This document shows, one piece after another, positions 26,201 to 42,536 of a stretch of 64,000 nucleotides of DNA. The notes under the pieces were generated by a model that was given only the letters and a program-made list of their open reading frames with translations, was not told where the DNA came from and did not search any database. Origin of the DNA: Osedax fenrisi (Eukaryota; Annelida; Polychaeta; Sabellida; Siboglinidae); NCBI GenBank assembly GCA_964019155.1, contig OZ025245.1, positions 3,506,238 through 3,570,237 of the forward strand, in the 5' to 3' direction. The translations under genes and the position numbers were made by a program. Positions within the stretch are counted from its first letter, which is position 1, and the number at the start of each line of letters is the position of its first letter.

Positions 26201-28570
26201 TCCTCATGTCTACGTATCATTTGTCACCACTTCTATTATTCCAGGATTCGATACAACATATTTGCTAATTAAGTTTAGTATACTTTTTTTTTGTTTAATT
26301 TTTTTTTCAAATTAATTTTAATCTTTTATAAAAAATATATTTGTTCTTAATTATATATTTTTTTATCATATGTGTACTCTGGGGTACCCCTTTTTATTTA
26401 AGTTTTATATATTTTATTTTAATAAATTATCCAATATATATAAATAATTACGGTATTAATAATTTATTAATAATTTATATAGTATATAAGTTATTATATT
26501 TAAAAACAGAATTACAATTTTAGTATTTATAAAAAAATTATTTATTTATAATTTTTATTCTTAACCTTTATTTTTTATTTTACTTTCAAAATTTATTATA
26601 CATACATTAAATACATATTATCTTATATAAGCATATGAATACATGAAATATTTGGAATGTGACACTTATACTATTGATTTGTGGCACTGGATTGATATGG
26701 CTCCCTTAATAAATATGTCCGTATATAGTTGGCAGGAATGTTACAACATTGTATGTCTCACTATAGATTGGCAGATTTGTTATTGTTGATGTTCCATTAA
26801 CTGTGCGCCTACGGGTATGCCTAGTCCTCATGTCTACGTATCATTTGTCACCACTTCTATTATTCCAGGATTCGATACAACATATTTTCTAATTAAGTTT
26901 AGTAGATGTATACTTTTTTTTTGTTTAATTTTTTTTTCAAATTAATTTTAATCTTTTATAAAAAATATATTTGTTCTTAATTATATATTTTTTTTATCAT
27001 ATGTGTACTCTGGGGTACACCTTTTTATTTAAGTTTTATTTAAGTTTTATTTATTTTATTTTAATAAATTATCCAATATATATAAATAATTACGGTATTA
27101 ATAATTTATTAATAATTTTTATAGTATATAAGTTATTATATTTAAAAACAGAATTACAATTTTAGTATTTATAAAAAAATTATTTATTTATAATTTTTAT
27201 TCTTAACCTTTATTTTTTATTTTACTTTCAAAATTTATTATACATACATTAAATACATATTATCTTATATAAGCATATGAATACATGAAATATTTGGAAT
27301 GTGACACTTATACTGTTGATTTGTGGCACTGGATTGATATGGCTCCCTTAATAAATATGTCCGTATATAGTTGGCAGGAATGTTACAACATTGTATGTCT
27401 CACTATAGATTGGCAGATTTGTTATTGTTGATGTTCCATTAACTGTGCGCCTACGGGTATGCCTAGTCCTCATGTCTACGTATCATTTGTCACCACTTCT
27501 ATTATTCCAGGATTCGATACAACATATTTGCTAATTAAGTTTAGTAGATGTATACTTTTTTTTTGTTTAATTTTTTTTTCAAATTAATTTTAATCTTTTA
27601 TAAAAAATATATTTGTTCTTAATTATATATTTTTTATCATATGTGTACTCTGGGGTACCCCTTTTTATTTAAGTTTTATTTAAGTTTTATTTATTTTATT
27701 TTAATAAATTATCCAATATATAAATAATTACGGTATTAATAATTTATTAATAATTTGTATAGTATATAAGTTATTATATTTAAAAACAGAATTACAATTT
27801 TAGTATTTATAAAAAAATTATTTATTTGTAATTTTTATTCTTAACCTTTATTTTTTATTTTACTTTCAAAAATTATTATACATACATTAAATACATATTA
27901 TCTTATATAAGCATATGAATACATGAAATATTTGGAATGTGACACTTATACTGTTGATTTGTGGCACTGGATTGATATGGCTCCCTTAATAAATATGTCC
28001 GTATATAGTTGGCAGGAATGTTACAACATTGTATGTCTCACTATAGATTGGCAGATTTGTTATTGTTGATGTTCCATTAACTGTGCGCCTACGGGTATGC
28101 CTAGTCCTCATGTCTACGTATCATTTGTCACCACTTCTATTATTCCAGGATTCGATACAACATATTTGCTAATTAAGTTTAGTATACTTTTTTTTTGTTT
28201 AATTTTTTTTTCAAATTAATTTTAATCTTTTATAAAAAATATATTTGTTCTTAATTATATATTTTTTTATCATATGTGTACTCTGGGGTACCCCTTTTTA
28301 TTTAAGTTTTATTTAAGTTTTATTTATTTTATTTTAATAAATTATCCAATATATATAAATAATTACGGTATTAATAATTTATTAATAATTTGTATAGTAT
28401 ATAAGTTATTATATTTAAAAACAGAATTACAATTTTAGTATTTATAAAAAAATTATTTATTTATAATTTTTATTCTTAACCTTTATTTTTTATTTTACTT
28501 TCAAAATTTATTATACATACATTAAATACATATTATCTTATATAAGCATATGAATACATGACATATTTGG
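20294..28570 (+). repeat. Satellite block B, first copy (13 monomers)
   Basis: Monomer lengths run 642, 640, 641, 638, 624, 640, 639, 635, 638, 624, 642, 638, 635. Private markers include TTTTGTATTTTAC near 20852, a TTTAAAAATTAA change near 21216, CTATTATAAA near 22515, AAATTGTCC near 23889, TTGGTAGG near 26106 and GGGTACACC near 27014. All recur in 29200-36841. Confidence 0.9.
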
Positions 28571-29199
28571 AATGTGACACTTATACTATTGATTTGTGGC
28601 ACTGGATTGATATGGCTCCCTTAATAAATATGTCCGTATATAGTTGGCAGGAATGTTACAACATTGTATGTCTCACTATAGATTGGCAGATTTGTTATTG
28701 TTGATGTTCCATTAACTGTGCGCCTACGGGTATGCCTAGTCCTCATGTCTACGTATCATTTGTCACCACTTCTATTATTCCAGGATTCGATACAACATAT
28801 TTTCTAATTAAGTTTAGTAGATGTATACTTTTTTTTTGTTTAATTTTTTTTTCAAATTAATTTTAATCTTTTATAAAAAATATATTTGTTCTTAATTATA
28901 TATTTTTTTATCATATGTGTACTCTGGGGTACCCCTTTTTATTTAAGTTTTATTTATTTTATTTTAATAAATTATCCAATATATATAAATAATTACGGTA
29001 TTAATAATTTATTAATAATTTGTATAGTATATAAGTTATTATATTTAAAAACAGAATTACAATTTTAGTATTTATAAAAAAATTATTTATTTATAATTTT
29101 TATTCTTAACCTTTATTTTTTATTTTACTTTCAAAATTTATTATACATACATTAAATACATATTATCTTATATAAGCATATGAATACATGAAATATTTG

Positions 29200-32100
29200 G
29201 AATGTGACACTTATACTATTGATTTGTGGCACTGGATTGATATGGCTCCCTTAATAAATATGTCCGTATATAGTTGGCAGGAATGTTACAACATTGTATG
29301 TCTCACTATAGATTGGCAGATTTGTTATTGTTGATGTTCCATTAACTGTGCGCCTACGGGTATGCCTAGTCCTCATGTCTACGTATCATTTGTCACCACT
29401 TCTATTATTCCAGGATTCGATACAACATATTTTCTAATTAAGTTTAGTAGATGTATACTTTTTTTTTGTTTAATTTTTTTTTCAAATTAATTTTAATCTT
29501 TTATAAAAAATATATTTGTTCTTAATTATATATTTTTTTTATCATATGTGTACTCTGGGGTACCCCTTTTTATTTAAGTTTTATTTAAGTTTTATTTATT
29601 TTATTTTAATAAATTATCCAATATATATAAATAATTACGGTATTAATAATTTATTAATAATTTTTATAGTATATAAGTTATTATATTTAAAAACAGAATT
29701 ACAATTTTAGTATTTATAAAAAAATTATTTATTTATAATTTTTATTCTTAACCTTTATTTTGTATTTTACTTTCAAAATTTATTATACATACATTAAATA
29801 CATATTATCTTATATAAGCATATGAATACATGAAATATTTGGAATGTGACACTTATACTGTTGATTTGTGGCACTGGATTGATATGGCTCCCTTAATAAA
29901 TATGTCCGTATATAGTTGGCAGGAATGTTACAACATTGTATGTCTCACTATAGATTGGCAGATTTGTTATTGTTGATGTTCCATTAACTGTGCGCCTACG
30001 GGTATGCCTAGTCCTCATGTCTACGTATCATTTGTCACCACTTCTATTATTCCAGGATTCGATACAACATATTTGCTAATTAAGTTTAGTAGATGTATAC
30101 TTTTTTTTTGTTTAATTTTTTTTAAAAATTAATTTTAATCTTTTATAAAAAATATATTTGTTCTTAATTATATATTTGTTATCATATGTGTACTCTGGGG
30201 TACCCCTTTTTATTTAAGTTTTATTTAAGTTTTATTTATTTTATTTTAATAAATTATCCAATATATATAAATAATTACGGTATTAATAATTTATTAATAA
30301 TTTGTATAGTATATAAGTTATTATATTTAAAAACAGAATTACAATTTTAGTATTTATAAAAAAATTATTTATTTATAATTTTTATTCTTAACCTTTATTT
30401 TTTATTTTACTTTCAAAATTTATTATACATACATTAAATACATATTATCTTATATAAGCATATGAATACATGAAATATTTGGAATGTGACACTTATACTG
30501 TTGATTTGTGGCACTGGATTGATATGGCTCCCTTAATAAATATGTCCGTATATAGTTGGCAGGAATGTTACAACATTGTATGTCTCACTATAGATTGGCA
30601 GATTTGTTATTGTTGATGTTCCATTAACTGTGCGCCTACGGGTATGCCTAGTCCTCATGTCTACGTATCATTTGTCACCACTTCTATTATTCCAGGATTC
30701 GATACAACATATTTGCTAATTAAGTTTAGTAGATGTATACTTTTTTTTTGTTTAATTTTTTTTTCAAATTAATTTTAATCTTTTATAAAAAATATATTTG
30801 TTCTTAATTATATATTTTTTTATCATATGTGTACTCTGGGGTACCCCTTTTTATTTAAGTTTTATTTAAGTTTTATTTATTTTATTTTAATAAATTATCC
30901 AATATATATAAATAATTACGGTATTAATGATTTATTAATAATTTGTATAGTATATAAGTTATTATATTTAAAAACAGAATTACAATTTTAGTATTTATAA
31001 AAAAATTATTTATTTATAATTTTTATTCTTAACCTTTATTTTTTATTTTACTTTCAAAATTTATGATACATACATTAAATACATATTATCTTATATAAGC
31101 ATATGAATACATGAAATATTTGGAATGTGACACTTATACTGTTGATTTGTGGCACTGGATTGATATGGCTCCCTTAATAAATATGTCCGTATATAGTTGG
31201 CAGGAATGTTACAACATTGTATGTCTCACTATAGATTGGCAGATTTGTTATTGTTGATGTTCCATTAACTGTGCGCCTACGGGTATGCCTAGTCCTCATG
31301 TCTACGTATCATTTGTCACCACTTCTATTATTCCAGGATTCGATACAACATATTTGCTAATTAAGTTTAGTAGATGTATACTTTTTTTTTGTTTAATTTT
31401 TTTTTCAAATTAATTTTAATCTATTATAAAAAATATATTTGTTCTTAATTATATATTTTTTATCATATGTGTACTCTGGGGTACCCCTTTTTATTTAAGT
31501 TTTATTTAAGTTTTATTTATTTTATTTTAATAAATTATCCAATATATAAATAATTACGGTATTAATAATTTATTAATAATTTGTATAGTATATAAGTTAT
31601 TATATTTAAAAACAGAATTACAATTTTAGTATTTATAAAAAAATTATTTATTTATAATTTTTATTCTTAACCTTTATTTTTTATTTTACTTTCAAAAATT
31701 ATTATACATACATTAAATACATATTATCTTATATAAGCATATGAATACATGAAATATTTGGAATGTGACACTTATACTGTTGATTTGTGGCACTGGATTG
31801 ATATGGCTCCCTTAATAAATATGTCCGTATATAGTTGGCAGGAATGTTACAACATTGTATGTCTCACTATAGATTGGCAGATTTGTTATTGTTGATGTTC
31901 CATTAACTGTGCGCCTACGGGTATGCCTAGTCCTCATGTCTACGTATCATTTGTCACCACTTCTATTATTCCAGGATTCGATACAACATATTTGCTAATT
32001 AAGTTTAGTATACTTTTTTTTTGTTTAATTTTTTTTTCAAATTAATTTTAATCTTTTATAAAAAATATATTTGTTCTTAATTATATATTTTTTTATCATA

Positions 32101-35100
32101 TGTGTACTCTGGGGTACCCCTTTTTATTTAAGTTTTATTTATTTTATTTTAATAAATTATCCAATATATATAAATAATTACGGTATTAATAATTTATTAA
32201 TAATTTGTATAGTATATAAGTTATTATATTTAAAAACAGAATTACAATTTTAGTATTTATAAAAAAATTATTTATTTATAATTTTTATTCTTAACCTTTA
32301 TTTTTTATTTTACTTTCAAAATTTATTATACATACATTAAATACATATTATCTTATATAAGCATATGAATACATGAAATATTTGGAATGTGACACTTATA
32401 CTGTTGATTTGTGGCACTGGATTGATATGGCTCCCTTAATAAATATGTCCGTATATAGTTGGCAGGAATGTTACAACATTGTATGTCTCACTATAGATTG
32501 GCAGATTTGTTATTGTTGATGTTCCATTAACTGTGCGCCTACGGGTATGCCTAGTCCTCATGTCTACGTATCATTTGTCACCACTTCTATTATTCCAGGA
32601 TTCGATACAACATATTTGCTAATTAAGTTTAGTAGATGTATACTTTTTTTTTGTTTAATTTTTTTTTCAAATTAATTTTAATCTTTTATAAAAAATATAT
32701 TTGTTCTTAATTATATATTTTTTATCATATGTGTACTCTGGGGTACCCCTTTTTATTTAAGTTTTATTTAAGTTTTATTTATTTTATTTTAATAAATTGT
32801 CCAATATATATAAATAATTACGGTATTAATAATTTATTAATAATTTGTATAGTATATAAGTTATTATATTTAAAAACATAATTACAATTTTAGTATTTAT
32901 AAAAAAATTATTTATTTATAATTTTTATTCTTAACCTTTATTTTTTATTTTACTTTCAAAATTTATTATACATACATTAAATACATATTATCTTATATAA
33001 GCATATGAATACATGAAATATTTGGAATGTGACACTTATACTATTGATTTGTGGCACTGGATTGATATGGCTCCCTTAATAAATATGTCCGTATATAGTT
33101 GGCAGGAATGTTACAACATTGTATGTCTCACTATAGATTGGCAGATTTGTTATTGTTGATGTTCCATTAACTGTGCGCCTACGGGTATGCCTAGTCCTCA
33201 TGTCTACGTATCATTTGTCACCACTTCTATTATTCCAGGATTCGATACAACATATTTTCTAATTAAGTTTAGTAGATGTATACTTTTTTTTTGTTTAATT
33301 TTTTTTTCAAATTCATTTTAATCTTTTATAAAAAATATATTTGTTCTTAATTATATATTTTTTTATCATATGTGTACTCTGGGGTACCCCTTTTTATTTA
33401 AGTTTTATTTAAGTTTTATTTATTTTATTTTAATAAATTATCCAATATATAAATAATTACGGTATTAATAATTTATTAATAATTTGTATAGTATATAAGT
33501 TATTATATTTAAAAACAGAATTACAATTTTAGTATTTATAAAAAAATTATTTATTTATAATTTGTATTCTTAACCTTTATTTTTTATTTTACTTTCAAAA
33601 TTTATGATACATACATTAAATACATATTATCTTATATAAGCATATGAATACATGAAATATTTGGAATGTGACACTTATACTGTTGATTTGTGGCACTGGA
33701 TTGATATGGCTCCCTTAATAAATATGTCCGTATATAGTTGGCAGGAATGTTACAACATTGTATGTCTCACTATAGATTGGCAGATTTGTTATTGTTGATG
33801 TTCCATTAACTGTGCGCCTACGGGTATGCCTAGTCCTCATGTCTACGTATCATTTGTCACCACTTCTATTATTCCAGGATTCGATACAACATATTTGCTA
33901 ATTAAGTTTAGTAGATGTATACTTTTTTTTTGTTTAATTTTTTTTTCAAATTAATTTTAATCTTTTATAAAAAATATATTTGTTCTTAATTATATATTTT
34001 TTATCATATGTGTACTCTGGGGTACCCCTTTTTATTTAAGTTTTATTTAAGTTTTATTTATTTTATTTTAATAAATTATCCAATATATAAATAATTACGG
34101 TATTAATAATTTATTAATAATTTGTATAGTATATAAGTTATTATATTTAAAAACAGAATTACAATTTTAGTATTTATAAAAAAATTATTTATTTATAATT
34201 TTTATTCTTAACCTTTATTTTTTATTTTACTTTCAAAAATTATTATACATACATTAAATACATATTATCTTATATAAGCATATGAATACATGACATATTT
34301 GGAATGTGACACTTATACTGTTGATTTGTGGCACTGGATTGATATGGCTCCCTTAATAAATATGTCCGTATATAGTTGGTAGGAATGTTACAACATTGTA
34401 TGTCTCACTATAGATTGGCAGATTTGTTATTGTTGATGTTCCATTAACTGTGCGCCTACGGGTATGCCTAGTCCTCATGTCTACGTATCATTTGTCACCA
34501 CTTCTATTATTCCAGGATTCGATACAACATATTTGCTAATTAAGTTTAGTATACTTTTTTTTTGTTTAATTTTTTTTTCAAATTAATTTTAATCTTTTAT
34601 AAAAAATATATTTGTTCTTAATTATATATTTTTTTATCATATGTGTACTCTGGGGTACCCCTTTTTATTTAAGTTTTATATATTTTATTTTAATAAATTA
34701 TCCAATATATATAAATAATTACGGTATTAATAATTTATTAATAATTTATATAGTATATAAGTTATTATATTTAAAAACAGAATTACAATTTTAGTATTTA
34801 TAAAAAAATTATTTATTTATAATTTTTATTCTTAACCTTTATTTTTTATTTTACTTTCAAAATTTATTATACATACATTAAATACATATTATCTTATATA
34901 AGCATATGAATACATGAAATATTTGGAATGTGACACTTATACTATTGATTTGTGGCACTGGATTGATATGGCTCCCTTAATAAATATGTCCGTATATAGT
35001 TGGCAGGAATGTTACAACATTGTATGTCTCACTATAGATTGGCAGATTTGTTATTGTTGATGTTCCATTAACTGTGCGCCTACGGGTATGCCTAGTCCTC

Positions 35101-36841
35101 ATGTCTACGTATCATTTGTCACCACTTCTATTATTCCAGGATTCGATACAACATATTTTCTAATTAAGTTTAGTAGATGTATACTTTTTTTTTGTTTAAT
35201 TTTTTTTTCAAATTAATTTTAATCTTTTATAAAAAATATATTTGTTCTTAATTATATATTTTTTTTATCATATGTGTACTCTGGGGTACACCTTTTTATT
35301 TAAGTTTTATTTAAGTTTTATTTATTTTATTTTAATAAATTATCCAATATATATAAATAATTACGGTATTAATAATTTATTAATAATTTTTATAGTATAT
35401 AAGTTATTATATTTAAAAACAGAATTACAATTTTAGTATTTATAAAAAAATTATTTATTTATAATTTTTATTCTTAACCTTTATTTTTTATTTTACTTTC
35501 AAAATTTATTATACATACATTAAATACATATTATCTTATATAAGCATATGAATACATGAAATATTTGGAATGTGACACTTATACTGTTGATTTGTGGCAC
35601 TGGATTGATATGGCTCCCTTAATAAATATGTCCGTATATAGTTGGCAGGAATGTTACAACATTGTATGTCTCACTATAGATTGGCAGATTTGTTATTGTT
35701 GATGTTCCATTAACTGTGCGCCTACGGGTATGCCTAGTCCTCATGTCTACGTATCATTTGTCACCACTTCTATTATTCCAGGATTCGATACAACATATTT
35801 GCTAATTAAGTTTAGTAGATGTATACTTTTTTTTTGTTTAATTTTTTTTTCAAATTAATTTTAATCTTTTATAAAAAATATATTTGTTCTTAATTATATA
35901 TTTTTTATCATATGTGTACTCTGGGGTACCCCTTTTTATTTAAGTTTTATTTAAGTTTTATTTATTTTATTTTAATAAATTATCCAATATATAAATAATT
36001 ACGGTATTAATAATTTATTAATAATTTGTATAGTATATAAGTTATTATATTTAAAAACAGAATTACAATTTTAGTATTTATAAAAAAATTATTTATTTGT
36101 AATTTTTATTCTTAACCTTTATTTTTTATTTTACTTTCAAAAATTATTATACATACATTAAATACATATTATCTTATATAAGCATATGAATACATGAAAT
36201 ATTTGGAATGTGACACTTATACTGTTGATTTGTGGCACTGGATTGATATGGCTCCCTTAATAAATATGTCCGTATATAGTTGGCAGGAATGTTACAACAT
36301 TGTATGTCTCACTATAGATTGGCAGATTTGTTATTGTTGATGTTCCATTAACTGTGCGCCTACGGGTATGCCTAGTCCTCATGTCTACGTATCATTTGTC
36401 ACCACTTCTATTATTCCAGGATTCGATACAACATATTTGCTAATTAAGTTTAGTATACTTTTTTTTTGTTTAATTTTTTTTTCAAATTAATTTTAATCTT
36501 TTATAAAAAATATATTTGTTCTTAATTATATATTTTTTTATCATATGTGTACTCTGGGGTACCCCTTTTTATTTAAGTTTTATTTAAGTTTTATTTATTT
36601 TATTTTAATAAATTATCCAATATATATAAATAATTACGGTATTAATAATTTATTAATAATTTGTATAGTATATAAGTTATTATATTTAAAAACAGAATTA
36701 CAATTTTAGTATTTATAAAAAAATTATTTATTTATAATTTTTATTCTTAACCTTTATTTTTTATTTTACTTTCAAAATTTATTATACATACATTAAATAC
36801 ATATTATCTTATATAAGCATATGAATACATGACATATTTGG
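29200..36841 (+). repeat. Satellite block B, second copy lacking one monomer
   Basis: Same order of private markers as 20294-28570, offset by 8906 bp (14 monomers) up to about 33313 and by 8271 bp (13 monomers) from about 33561. The missing monomer is the 635-bp one. The remaining lengths are identical (642, 640, 641, 638, 624, 640, 639, 638, 624, 642, 638, 635). Confidence 0.9.
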
Positions 36842-38114
36842 AATGTGACACTTATACTATTGATTTGTGGCACTGGATTGATATGGCTCCCTTAATAAAT
36901 ATGTCCGTATATAGTTGGCAGGAATGTTACAACATTGTATGTCTCACTATAGATTGGCAGATTTGTTATTGTTGATGTTCCATTAACTGTGCGCCTACGG
37001 GTATGCCTAGTCCTCATGTCTACGTATCATTTGTCACCACTTCTATTATTCCAGGATTCGATACAACATATTTTCTAATTAAGTTTAGTAGATGTATACT
37101 TTTTTTTTGTTTAATTTTTTTTTCAAATTAATTTTAATCTTTTATAAAAAATATATTTGTTCTTAATTATATATTTTTTTTATCATATGTGTACTCTGGG
37201 GTACCCCTTTTTATTTAAGTTTTATTTAAGTTTTATTTATTTTATTTTAATAAATTATCCAATATATATAAATAATTACGGTATTAATAATTTATTAATA
37301 ATTTTTATAGTATATAAGTTATTATATTTAAAAACAGAATTACAATTTTAGTATTTATAAAAAAATTATTTATTTATAATTTTTATTCTTAACCTTTATT
37401 TTTTATTTTACTTTCAAAATTTATTATACATACATTAAATACATATTATCTTATATAAGCATATGAATACATGAAATATTTGGAATGTGACACTTATACT
37501 GTTGATTTGTGGCACTGGATTGATATGGCTCCCTTAATAAATATGTCCGTATATAGTTGGCAGGAATGTTACAACATTGTATGTCTCACTATAGATTGGC
37601 AGATTTGTTATTGTTGATGTTCCATTAACTGTGCGCCTACGGGTATGCCTAGTCCTCATGTCTACGTATCATTTGTCACCACTTCTATTATTCCAGGATT
37701 CGATACAACATATTTGCTAATTAAGTTTAGTATACTTTTTTTTGTTTAATTTTTTTTTCAAATTCATTTTAATCTTTTATAAAAAATATATTTGTTCTTA
37801 ATTATATATTTTTTTATCATATGTGTACTCTGGGGTACCCCTTTTTATTTAAGTTTTATTTAAGTTTTATTTATTTTATTTTAATAAATTATCCAATATA
37901 TAAATAATTACGGTATTAATAATTTATTAATAATTTGTATAGTATATAAGTTATTATATTTAAAAACAGAATTACAATTTTAGTATATATAAAAAAATTA
38001 TTTATTTATAATTTTTATTCTTAACCTTTATTTTTTATTTTACTTTCAAAATTTATTATACATACATTAAATACATATTATCTTATATAAGCATATGAAT
38101 ACATGAAATATTTG

Positions 38115-41100
38115 GAATGTGACACTTATACTGTTGATTTGTGGCACTGGATTGATATGGCTCCCTTAATAAATATGTCCGTATATAGTTGGCAGGAATG
38201 TTACAACATTGTATGTCTCACTATAGATTGGCAGATTTGTTATTGTTAATGTTCCATTAACTGTGCGCCTACGGGTATGCCTAGTCCTCATGTCTACGTT
38301 TCATTTGTCACCACTTCTATTATTCCAGGATTCGATACAACATATTTGCTAATTAAGTTTAGTATACTTTTTTTTTGTTTAATTTTTTTTTCAAATTAAT
38401 TTTAATCTTTTATAAAAAATATATTTGTTCTTAATTATATATTTTTTTATCATATGTGTACTCTGGGGTACCCCTTTTTATTTAAGTTTTATTTATTTTA
38501 TTTTAATAAATTATCCAATATATATAAATAATTACGGTATTAATAATTTATTAATAATTTGTATAGTATATAAGTTATTATATTTAAAAACAGAATTACA
38601 ATTTTAGTATTTATAAAAAAATTATTTATTTATAATTTTTATTCTTAACCTTTATTTTTTATTTTACTTTCAAAATTTATTATACATACATTAAATACAT
38701 ATTATCTTATATAAGCATATGAATACATGAAATATTTTGAATGTGACACTTATACTGTTGATTTGTGGCACTGGATTGATATGGCTCCCTTAATAAATAT
38801 GTCCGTATATAGTTGGCAGGAATGTTACAACATTGTATGTCTCACTATAGATTGGCAGATTTGTTATTGTTGATGTTCCATTAACTGTGCGCCTACGGGT
38901 ATGCCTAGTCCTCATGTCTACGTATCATTTGTCACCACTTCTATTATTCCAGGATTCGATACAACATATTTGCTAATTAAGTTTAGTATACTTTTTTTTT
39001 GTTTAATTTTTTTTTCAAATTCATTTTAATCTTTTATAAAAAATATATTTGTTCTTAATTATATATTTTGTTATCATATGTGTACTCTGGGGTACCCCTT
39101 TTTATTTAAGTTTTATTTAAGTTTTATTTATTTTATTTTAATAAATTATCCAATATATAAATAATTACGGTATTAATAATTTATTAATAATTTGTATAGT
39201 ATATAAGTTATTATATTTAAAAACAGAATTACAATTTTAGTATTTATAAAAAAATTATTTATTTATAATTTTTATTCTTAACCTTTATTTTTTATTTTAC
39301 TTTCAAAATTTATTATACATACATTAAATACATATTATCTTATATAAGCATATGAATACATGAAATATTTGGAATGTGACACTTATACTGTTGATTTGTG
39401 GCACTGGATTGATATGGCTCCCTTAATAAATATGTCCGTATATAGTTGGCAGGAATGTTACAACATTGTATGTCTCACTATAGATTGGCAGATTTGTTAT
39501 TGTTGATGTTCCATTAACTGTGCGCCTACGGGTATGCCTAGTCCTCATGTCTACGTATCATTTGTCACCACTTCTATTATTCCAGGATTCGATACAACAT
39601 ATTTGCTAATTAAGTTTAGTATACTTTTTTTTTGTTTAATTTTTTTTTCAAATTAATTTTAATCTTTTATAAAAAATATATTTGTTCTTAATTATATATT
39701 TTTTTATCATATGTGTACTCTGGGGTACCCCTTTTTATTTAAGTTTTATTTATTTTATTTTAATAAATTATCCAATATATATAAATAATTACGGTATTAA
39801 TAATTTATTAATAATTTGTATAGTATATAAGTTATTATATTTAAAAACAGAATTACAATTTTAGTATTTATAAAAAAATTATTTATTTATAATTTTTATT
39901 CTTAACCTTTATTTTTTATTTTACTTTCAAAATTTATTATACATACATTAAATACATATTATCTTATATAAGCATATGAATACATGAAATATTTGGAATG
40001 TGACACTTATACTATTGATTTGTGGCACTGGATTGATATGGCTCCCTTAATAAATATGTCCGTATATAGTTGGCAGGAATGTTACAACATTGTATGTCTC
40101 ACTATAGATTGGCAGATTTGTTATTGTTGATGTTCCATTAACTGTGCGCCTACGGGTATGCCTAGTCCATATGTCTACGTATCATTTGTCACCACTTCTA
40201 TTATTCCAGGATTCGATACAACATATTTGCTAATTAAGTTTAGTATACTTTTTTTTTGTTTAATTTTTTTTTCAAATTAATTTTAATCTTTTATAAAAAA
40301 TATATTTGTTCTTAATTATATATTTTTTTATCATATGTGTACTCTGGGGTACCCCTTTTTATTTAAGTTTTATTTATTTTATTTTAATAAATTATCCAAT
40401 ATATATAAATAATTACGGTATTAATAATTTATTAATAATTTGTATAGTATATAAGTTATTATATTTAAAAACAGAATTACAATTTTAGTATTTATAAAAA
40501 AATTATTTATTTATAATTTTTATTCTTAACCTTTATTTTTTATTTTACTTTCAAAATTTATTATACATACATTAAATACATATTATCTTATATAAGCATA
40601 TGAATACATGAAATATTTGGAATGTGACACTTATACTATTGATTTGTGGCACTGGATTGATATGGCTCCCTTAATAAATATGTCCGTATATAGTTGGCAG
40701 GAATGTTACAACATTGTATGTCTCACTATAGATTGGCAGATTTGTTATTGTTGATGTTCCATTAACTGTGCGCCTACGGGTATGCCTAGTCCATATGTCT
40801 ACGTATCATTTGTCACCACTTCTATTATTCCAGGATTCGATACAACATATTTTCTAATTAAGTTTAGTAGATGTATACTTTTTTTTTGTTTAATTTTTTT
40901 TTCAAATTAATTTTAATCTTTTATAAAAAATATATTTGTTCTTAATTATATATTTTTTTTATCATATGTGTACTCTGGGGTACCCCTTTTTATTTAAGTT
41001 TTATTTAAGTTTTATTTATTTTATTTTAATAAATTATCCAATATATATAAATAATTACGGTATTAATAATTTATTAATAATTTTTATATGATATAAGTTA

Positions 41101-42536
41101 TTATATTTAAAAACAGAATTACAATTTTAGTATTTATAAAAAAATTATTTATTTATAATTTTTATTCTTAACCTTTATTTTTTATTTTACTTTCAAAATG
41201 TATTATACATACATTAAATACATATTATCTTATATAAGCATATGAATACATGAAATATTTGGAATGTGACACTTATACTGTTGATTTGTGGCACTGGATT
41301 GATATGGCTCCCTTAATAAATATGTCCGTATATAGTTGGCAGGAATGTTACAACATTGTATGTCTCACTATAGATTGGCAGATTTGTTATTGTTGATGTT
41401 CCATTAACTGTGCGCCTACGGGTATGCCTAGTCCTCATGTCTACGTATCATTTGTCACCACTTCTATTATTCCAGGATTCGATACAACATATTTGCTAAT
41501 TAAGTTTAGTATACTTTTTTTTTGTTTAATTTTTTTTTCAAATTCATTTTAATCTTTTATAAAAAATATATTTGTTCTTAATTATATATTTTTTATCATA
41601 TGTGTACTCTGGGGTACCCCTTTTTATTTAAGTTTTATTTAAGTTTTATTTATTTTATTTTAATAAATTATCCAATATATATAAATAATCACGGTATTAA
41701 TAATTTATTAATAATTTGTATAGTATATAAGTTATTATATTTAAAAACATAATTACAATTTTAGTATTTATAAAAAAATTATTTATTTATAATTTTTATT
41801 CTTAACCTTTATTTTTTATTTTACTTTCAAAATTTATTATACATACATTAAATACATATTATCTTATATAAGCATATGAATACATGAAATATTTGGAATG
41901 TGACACTTATACTGTTGATTTGTGGCACTGGATTGATATGGCTCCCTTAATAAATATGTCCGTATATAGTTGGCAGGAATGTTACAACATTGTATGTCTC
42001 ACTATAGATTGGCAGATTTGTTATTGTTGATGTTCCATTAACTGTGCGCCTACGGGTATGCCTAGTCCTCATGTCTACGTATCATTTGTCACCACTTCTA
42101 TTATTCCAGGATTCGATACAACATATTTGCTAATTAAGTTTAGTAGATGTATACTTTTTTTTTGTTTAATTTTTTTTTTAAATTAATTTTAATCTTTTAT
42201 AAAAAATATATTTGTTCTTAATTATATATTTTTTATCATATGTGTACTCTGGGGTACCCCTTTTTATTTAAGTTTTATTTAAGTTTTATTTATTTTATTT
42301 TAATAAATTATCCAATATATATAAATAATTACGGTATTAATAATTTATTAATAATTTGTATAGTATATAAGTTATTATATTTAAAAACAGAATTACAATT
42401 TTAGTATTTATAAAAAAATTATTTATTTATAATTTTTATTCTTAACCTTTATTTTTTATTTTACTTTCAAAATTTATTATACATACATTAAATACATATT
42501 ATCTTATATAAGCATATGAATACATGACATATTTGG
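38115..42536 (+). repeat. Satellite block A, second copy with one extra monomer
   Basis: Same variants and length ladder as 13342-17128. The TAGTCCATATG monomer appears twice in a row (landmarks 39996 and 40620), so the offset changes from 24773 to about 25400. Later markers (TTTTATATGATATAAG, AATAATCACGGTATT, a CAAATTAA to TAAATTAA change) match at the new offset. Confidence 0.85.
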
